The notes beneath the pieces were generated by a model, which searched no databases, was not told the DNA's origin, and saw only the letters and a program-made list of their open reading frames with translations. From assembly GCF_905220415.1 (NCBI RefSeq), contig NC_059552.1, forward strand, positions 2,805,001-2,869,000: DNA of 64,000 nucleotides. The letters run 5' to 3'. Numbering within the stretch: the first letter of the stretch is position 1; the number at the start of each line of letters is the position of its first letter. Below, in pieces: positions 60,061-64,000 of the stretch. The position numbers were made by a program, and so were the translations under genes. This DNA is from Colias croceus (Eukaryota > Arthropoda > Insecta > Lepidoptera > Pieridae).

Positions 60061-62508
60061 TTTCTAGGGTTTGATTTTACGCGAGTATTATACATTTAGA
60101 AATTAAAGACTTTTTAACGGATTTTAAACGCGATTTATTCATTCTATTATTTTCCCGACGTTTCGAACACTTTACAGCGAGCGTGGTCACGGGGAGACTG
60201 AGATGTTGTACGTCTTGATGGTCATTCAAAAATTGTTATTTGTGAACTACCTCCACCTATTCCTCCGTAGTTGGTATCTGGAGTATTTTTCCGGATGTTG
60301 GCAGTATTGGCTGATCGTGTCTTCTAGTCTTTTGGTACGTTTGACATGGGATTTTAAATTCTTAATAACAGGATCCCAGGTGTTAGAAAGTTTCAAACCA
60401 TCTTCTCTATTGAAATTTGGATGTTTTTTAATTTCAATAGCCTCGCGCACAAGTCTTGGAAAAAATTTATTTTCTCTGGCAAGGATTTGTGGTTGGTCAA
60501 ATCTTATGAAGTGGTTGTTGTCCAGTGTGTGTTCACATACCGCAGACTTCTTGTGACGCCGATGCTTGATATCCGCAATGTGCTCCTTCAGTCGGTTAGC
60601 AATGCTTCTTTTTGTTTGGCCGATGTATGAGAGACCACAGTCACAGTTTAACTTGTACACGCCTGCATCTTGTAGAGGAATATTACTTTTAATTGGTCTC
60701 AAGAATTGGTTTATCTTCTTATGCGGCTTATATATAGTTTTAATTGAAGCTCGTCTTAGGATTCTTCCAATTCTGTCAGTAACTCCCTTCACATATGGTA
60801 GGTAGGCCGGTTGTCTTTCAACTGTGTGTGGCTTCGTTCGACTCCTGTGATGCTGTGGAGGCGCCTGCAGCTTATTGTTACGTAGTACTCGCTTGACATG
60901 CTGCAGTTCCCCGCTGAGGTGGGCAGCATCACAGAGGTGGCGGGCTCTCTGAAACAAAGATTTACCGACAGAAGCTAGTTGGCAAGGGTGGTGGTGAGAT
61001 TCACCATTGAGGTACCTATCAGTATGAGTGACTTTCCTATACACTGTATGGTTGAGCATGCCATCCCGTCCCCTCATTATTAAAATGTCAAGAAAGGCTA
61101 GACGGTTGTTAGTTTCTAACTCCATAGTAAATTGGATGTTTTTATGTATGGAGTTAAGATGTTCTAAAAATGCAGGTATATGTTCAGTAGGGAGTATTGT
61201 GAAGGTGTCATCTACATAGCGTTTATACAGTCTCGGTTTGACTGGTGCTGTGGCCAAGGCTCTCTCCTCGAAGTCTTCCATAAAAATATCAGCGACAACG
61301 GGTGATACTGGAGAGCCCATGGCCACCCCATCAACCTGCATGTAAAATTCACCATTCCACAATAAATAGCCAGATGTTAGGCAATGTTGTAAGATCTCTG
61401 CATATTCTAATGGCATATTGTGTTCACCTAACCTTTTCTTAACAATATTGATGCAATCAGTCACCGGGAGATTAGTAAAAAGAGACTGCACATCAAAGCT
61501 AACCATAGTTTCATTGTTTGCGATATTTAGGTCTTTTAATATCTCAACAAAATGGTATGAGTCCTTAACATAAGCACTGGTGTTACCTCTGAGGGGAGCG
61601 AGCACCCTAGACATGTGTTGTGATAGTTTTTGAGTGGGTGTATCAATTTGACTCACAATAGGTCTTAATGGAGTATTAGTTTTGTGTATTTTAGGTAAGC
61701 CATACATCTTAGGAGGTTTCACGCAAGATGGAATAAGATACTTAGTGTCAAGATTTAATGTCGTTTTGTGTTTATTTATAAGGTCAGTTGTTTGTTTCAT
61801 TACCTTATTTGTTGGGTCCTTGTCGACTTTTTTGTAGGTGTTTTCGTCCGACAGTATTTCCGACATTTTGTTGTTGTAATCTGACGTATCCATTATAACC
61901 GTTGCGTTTCCTTTGTCAGCTCGGAGTACTATTATATCTTCATTCTTTCGCAGGTGTTTTAAAGCGATAGACTCAGAGCGAGAGATGTTAGGTTTCGGCG
62001 GTTTGCAAGTGCGTAGTACACAAGATATGTCTTGCCGAATCGCCTCCGCGTCTTCTTTAAGAATGTTGTTTTTGAATAAAGTATCCTCCACATGACTTAT
62101 TATTTCTTCGCAAGGTATTTTTTGCGGCGCAGGAGCAAAGTTTAAACCTCTATTCAGTACCTCAATAGTTTTGTTATCAAGAATTTGTTTTGACAGATTG
62201 ACAACTGCTGTCACTTGAGGTTGACATTCAGTGACGTTTGGATACTCAGATGACATTGAGTTATTCTTCTTGGCCAGTAATTTTTCAAATTTTTGCTTTT
62301 GTTTATCCGTGCATGATTTGAATTTACTATGTGCACGATTGTCTAAGATGTTCAAGCACAGCTGCCAATCTGTATCTAACATGAAATTCTTTAAGTTACT
62401 TGCTACATTTCGGATCTCAATGTTGAGCCTTTCAATATCCGATCGGTGTCCAGCAATTACTTTAGATAACAATTTTTGACTTGCCTTGTTTAGAATACTT
62501 GCGCTTCC
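60061..62508 (-). mobile_element. Penelope-like retroelement, minus-strand copy, 5'-truncated
   Basis: The 3' end is at about 60,061 (CCCTAGAAA on the minus strand) and the 5' break at 62,508/62,509. It holds one long frame and a ~185 bp 3' tail that is also present at 62,893-63,077 on the plus strand. Truncation at the 5' end is normal for target-primed reverse transcription. The outer left flank shows no obvious target duplication, because the other side is the plus-strand copies. Confidence 0.9.
60247..62508 (-). CDS. Penelope-like reverse transcriptase with GIY-YIG endonuclease, N-terminus missing
   Basis: The frame is open for 753 codons from the break at 62,508 to the stop at 60,247. 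Counted from the Leu codon at 62,472 (741 residues), reverse-transcriptase motifs are YGLPKIHKTNTPLRPIVS (257-274), FDVQSLFTNLP (326-336), GVAMGSPVSP (382-391) and the catalytic YVDD (419-422), followed by NNRLAFLDILI (455-465). The C-terminal GIY-YIG nuclease reads GVYKL (604-608), CDCGLSYIGQTKR (610-622) and RLKEH (627-631). The enzyme copies element RNA into chromosomes. By comparison with the plus-strand copy, 68 residues are missing at the front, so full length is about 821. No internal stop or frameshift is seen. A TGA lies in frame immediately across the break, so the original ATG is lost. Confidence 0.93.
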   Translation of the reverse strand, partial: GSASILNKASQKLLSKVIAGHRSDIERLNIEIRNVASNLKNFMLDTDWQLCLNILDNRAHSKFKSCTDKQKQKFEKLLAKKNNSMSSEYPNVTECQPQVTAVVNLSKQILDNKTIEVLNRGLNFAPAPQKIPCEEIISHVEDTLFKNNILKEDAEAIRQDISCVLRTCKPPKPNISRSESIALKHLRKNEDIIVLRADKGNATVIMDTSDYNNKMSEILSDENTYKKVDKDPTNKVMKQTTDLINKHKTTLNLDTKYLIPSCVKPPKMYGLPKIHKTNTPLRPIVSQIDTPTQKLSQHMSRVLAPLRGNTSAYVKDSYHFVEILKDLNIANNETMVSFDVQSLFTNLPVTDCINIVKKRLGEHNMPLEYAEILQHCLTSGYLLWNGEFYMQVDGVAMGSPVSPVVADIFMEDFEERALATAPVKPRLYKRYVDDTFTILPTEHIPAFLEHLNSIHKNIQFTMELETNNRLAFLDILIMRGRDGMLNHTVYRKVTHTDRYLNGESHHHPCQLASVGKSLFQRARHLCDAAHLSGELQHVKRVLRNNKLQAPPQHHRSRTKPHTVERQPAYLPYVKGVTDRIGRILRRASIKTIYKPHKKINQFLRPIKSNIPLQDAGVYKLNCDCGLSYIGQTKRSIANRLKEHIADIKHRRHKKSAVCEHTLDNNHFIRFDQPQILARENKFFPRLVREAIEIKKHPNFNREDGLKLSNTWDPVIKNLKSHVKRTKRLEDTISQYCQHPEKYSRYQLRRNRWR

Positions 62509-62892
62509 TCATACATCGGCCAAACAAAAAGAAGCATTGCTAACCGACTGAAGGAGCACATTGCAGATATCAAGCATCGGCGTCACAAGAAGTCTGCGGT
62601 ATGTGAACACACACTGGACAACAACCACTTCATAAGATTTGACCAACCACAAATCCTTGCCAGAGAAAATAAATTTTTTCCAAGACTTGTGCGCGAGGCT
62701 ATTGAAATTAAAAAACATCCAAATTTCAATAGAGAAGATGGTTTGAAACTTTCTAACACCTGGGATCCTGTTATTAAGAATTTAAAATCCCATGTCAAAC
62801 GTACCAAAAGACTAGAAGACACGATCAGCCAATACTGCCAACATCCGGAAAAATACTCCAGATACCAACTACGGAGGAATAGGTGGAGGTAG
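62509..62892 (+). pseudogene. C-terminal remnant of Penelope-like protein
   Basis: It encodes the last 127 residues, from SYIGQTKRSIANRLKEH to YQLRRNRWR and stop (62,890-62,892), in an undamaged frame but without the reverse transcriptase or the first half of the nuclease. At least one base differs from the minus-strand copy near 62,565-62,570. Confidence 0.88.
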
Positions 62893-63077
62893 TTCACAAA
62901 TAACAATTTTTGAATGACCATCAAGACGTACAACATCTCAGTCTCCCCGTGACCACGCTCGCTGTAAAGTGTTCGAAACGTCGGGAAAATAATAGAATGA
63001 ATAAATCGCGTTTAAAATCCGTTAAAAAGTCTTTAATTTCTAAATGTATAATACTCGCGTAAAATCAAACCCTAGAA
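62509..63077 (+). mobile_element. 5'-truncated plus-strand Penelope-like copy (pseudo-LTR)
   Basis: The copy starts inside the GIY-YIG region (CTCATACATCGGCCAAAC) and runs to the end of the 3' tail (CCCTAGAAAATACTA). It is the inverse of about 60,061-60,631, nearly identical, and joined directly to the following plus-strand copy. This truncated-copy-then-full-copy order is the pseudo-LTR arrangement known for Penelope-like elements. Confidence 0.85.
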
Positions 63078-64000
63078 AATACTATGTAGACCAGTACGGA
63101 CTGGAAAATGCTAACAAAATTCGCCGTTTAGAAGAACTGAAGACAAAGCGCTCGAGGTTTTTGACATCCCTGAATTTCATGAAGCAATGTCGAGAACATA
63201 ATATCATCCCAGTTTGTTGTCGAATAGCACCGAAAAAGGACATAGCTGGAAGCGCAAGTATTCTAAACAAGGCAAGTCAAAAATTGTTATCTAAAGTAAT
63301 TGCTGGACACCGATCGGATATTGAAAGGCTCAACATTGAGATCCGAAATGTAGCAAGTAACTTAAAGAATTTCATGTTAGATACAGATTGGCAGCTGTGC
63401 TTGAACATCTTAGACAATCGTGCACATAGTAAATTCAAATCATGCACGGATAAACAAAAGCAAAAATTTGAAAAATTACTGGCCAAGAAGAATAACTCAA
63501 TGTCATCTGAGTATCCAAACGTCACTGAATGTCAACCTCAAGTGACAGCAGTTGTCAATCTGTCAAAACAAATTCTTGATAACAAAACTATTGAGGTACT
63601 GAATAGAGGTTTAAACTTTGCTCCTGCGCCGCAAAAAATACCTTGCGAAGAAATAATAAGTCATGTGGAGGATACTTTATTCAAAAACAACATTCTTAAA
63701 GAAGACGCGGAGGCGATTCGGCAAGACATATCTTGTGTACTACGCACTTGCAAACCGCCGAAACCTAACATCTCTCGCTCTGAGTCTATCGCTTTAAAAC
63801 ACCTGCGAAAGAATGAAGATATAATAGTACTCCGAGCTGACAAAGGAAACGCAACGGTTATAATGGATACGTCAGATTACAACAACAAAATGTCGGAAAT
63901 ACTGTCGGACGAAAACACCTACAAAAAAGTCGACAAGGACCCAACAAATAAGGTAATGAAACAAACAACTGACCTTATAAATAAACACAAAACGACATTA
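63044..64000 (+). CDS. Penelope-like protein, plus-strand copy, N-terminal part (runs off the window)
   Basis: The frame opens at ATG 63,044, directly after an in-frame TAA, and stays open for 319 codons to the window end. It reads MYNTRVKSNPRKYYVDQYGL, then ENANKIRRLEELKTKRSRFL, then SLNFMKQCREHNIIPVCC, the usual N-terminal region of the family, and continues into the sequence shared with the minus-strand copy. The ATG and first residues lie in the tail of the preceding truncated copy. The reverse transcriptase core lies beyond 64,000, so whether this copy is whole cannot be seen. Confidence 0.88.
   Translation, partial: MYNTRVKSNPRKYYVDQYGLENANKIRRLEELKTKRSRFLTSLNFMKQCREHNIIPVCCRIAPKKDIAGSASILNKASQKLLSKVIAGHRSDIERLNIEIRNVASNLKNFMLDTDWQLCLNILDNRAHSKFKSCTDKQKQKFEKLLAKKNNSMSSEYPNVTECQPQVTAVVNLSKQILDNKTIEVLNRGLNFAPAPQKIPCEEIISHVEDTLFKNNILKEDAEAIRQDISCVLRTCKPPKPNISRSESIALKHLRKNEDIIVLRADKGNATVIMDTSDYNNKMSEILSDENTYKKVDKDPTNKVMKQTTDLINKHKTTL

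Noticed and set aside
60203..60805. Plus-strand frames opposite the Penelope-like gene, repeated on the minus strand at 62,509-62,936
   Set aside because: They are antisense shadows of the GIY-YIG coding region and 3' tail.

Overview
The window looks like nuclear DNA from an insect, most likely a moth or butterfly. It is AT-rich and has short coding exons separated by AT-rich introns with GT..AG borders. It also carries many scraps of repeat families whose wording I recognise from lepidopteran genomes (decayed RTE-like tails, the ACCGACTTCAAA terminal-repeat family, the CTCGCACTTGGCCG-ended repeat). The organism call is inference; no database search was possible.

Layout. 1-5.8 kb is a nested repeat block: three arrays of 111-115 bp monomers, one array of 190 bp monomers, and two direct copies of a ~1.47 kb element that is itself built from about five diverged ~262 bp modules. 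5.8-49.9 kb is a gene-poor AT-rich tract. It holds two candidate minus-strand exons whose reading phases fit each other (19,856-19,885 and 10,783-10,868) and a candidate minus-strand first exon near 50 kb, so it may be intron of one long minus-strand gene. It also contains a perfect 293 bp inverted repeat, a 72 bp perfect foldback beside a tRNA-like element, a 2,138 bp terminal-inverted-repeat transposon with a 4 bp target duplication and an unfilled copy of its target nearby, a 201 bp tandem duplication, a heat-shock-element-like site and several transposon scraps.

50.76-56.26 kb holds the one well-supported gene, a SCAMP (secretory carrier-associated membrane protein). It has seven coding exons encoding 345 residues, with three NPF motifs, a coiled coil, four membrane segments and the E-peptide CWYRPIYKAFR. 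An eighth, untranslated exon probably follows. The intron after the stop codon contains a minisatellite made of copies of a 30 bp piece of the last coding exon.

60.06-64.0 kb is a very young Penelope-like retroelement cluster. A minus-strand copy (reverse transcriptase plus GIY-YIG endonuclease, missing the first 68 residues) meets head-to-head a 5'-truncated plus-strand copy. That copy runs directly into a further plus-strand copy, which leaves the window.

The SCAMP acts in post-Golgi and endosomal membrane traffic. Nothing in the window works with it as a pathway, and everything else recognisable is mobile or repetitive DNA.
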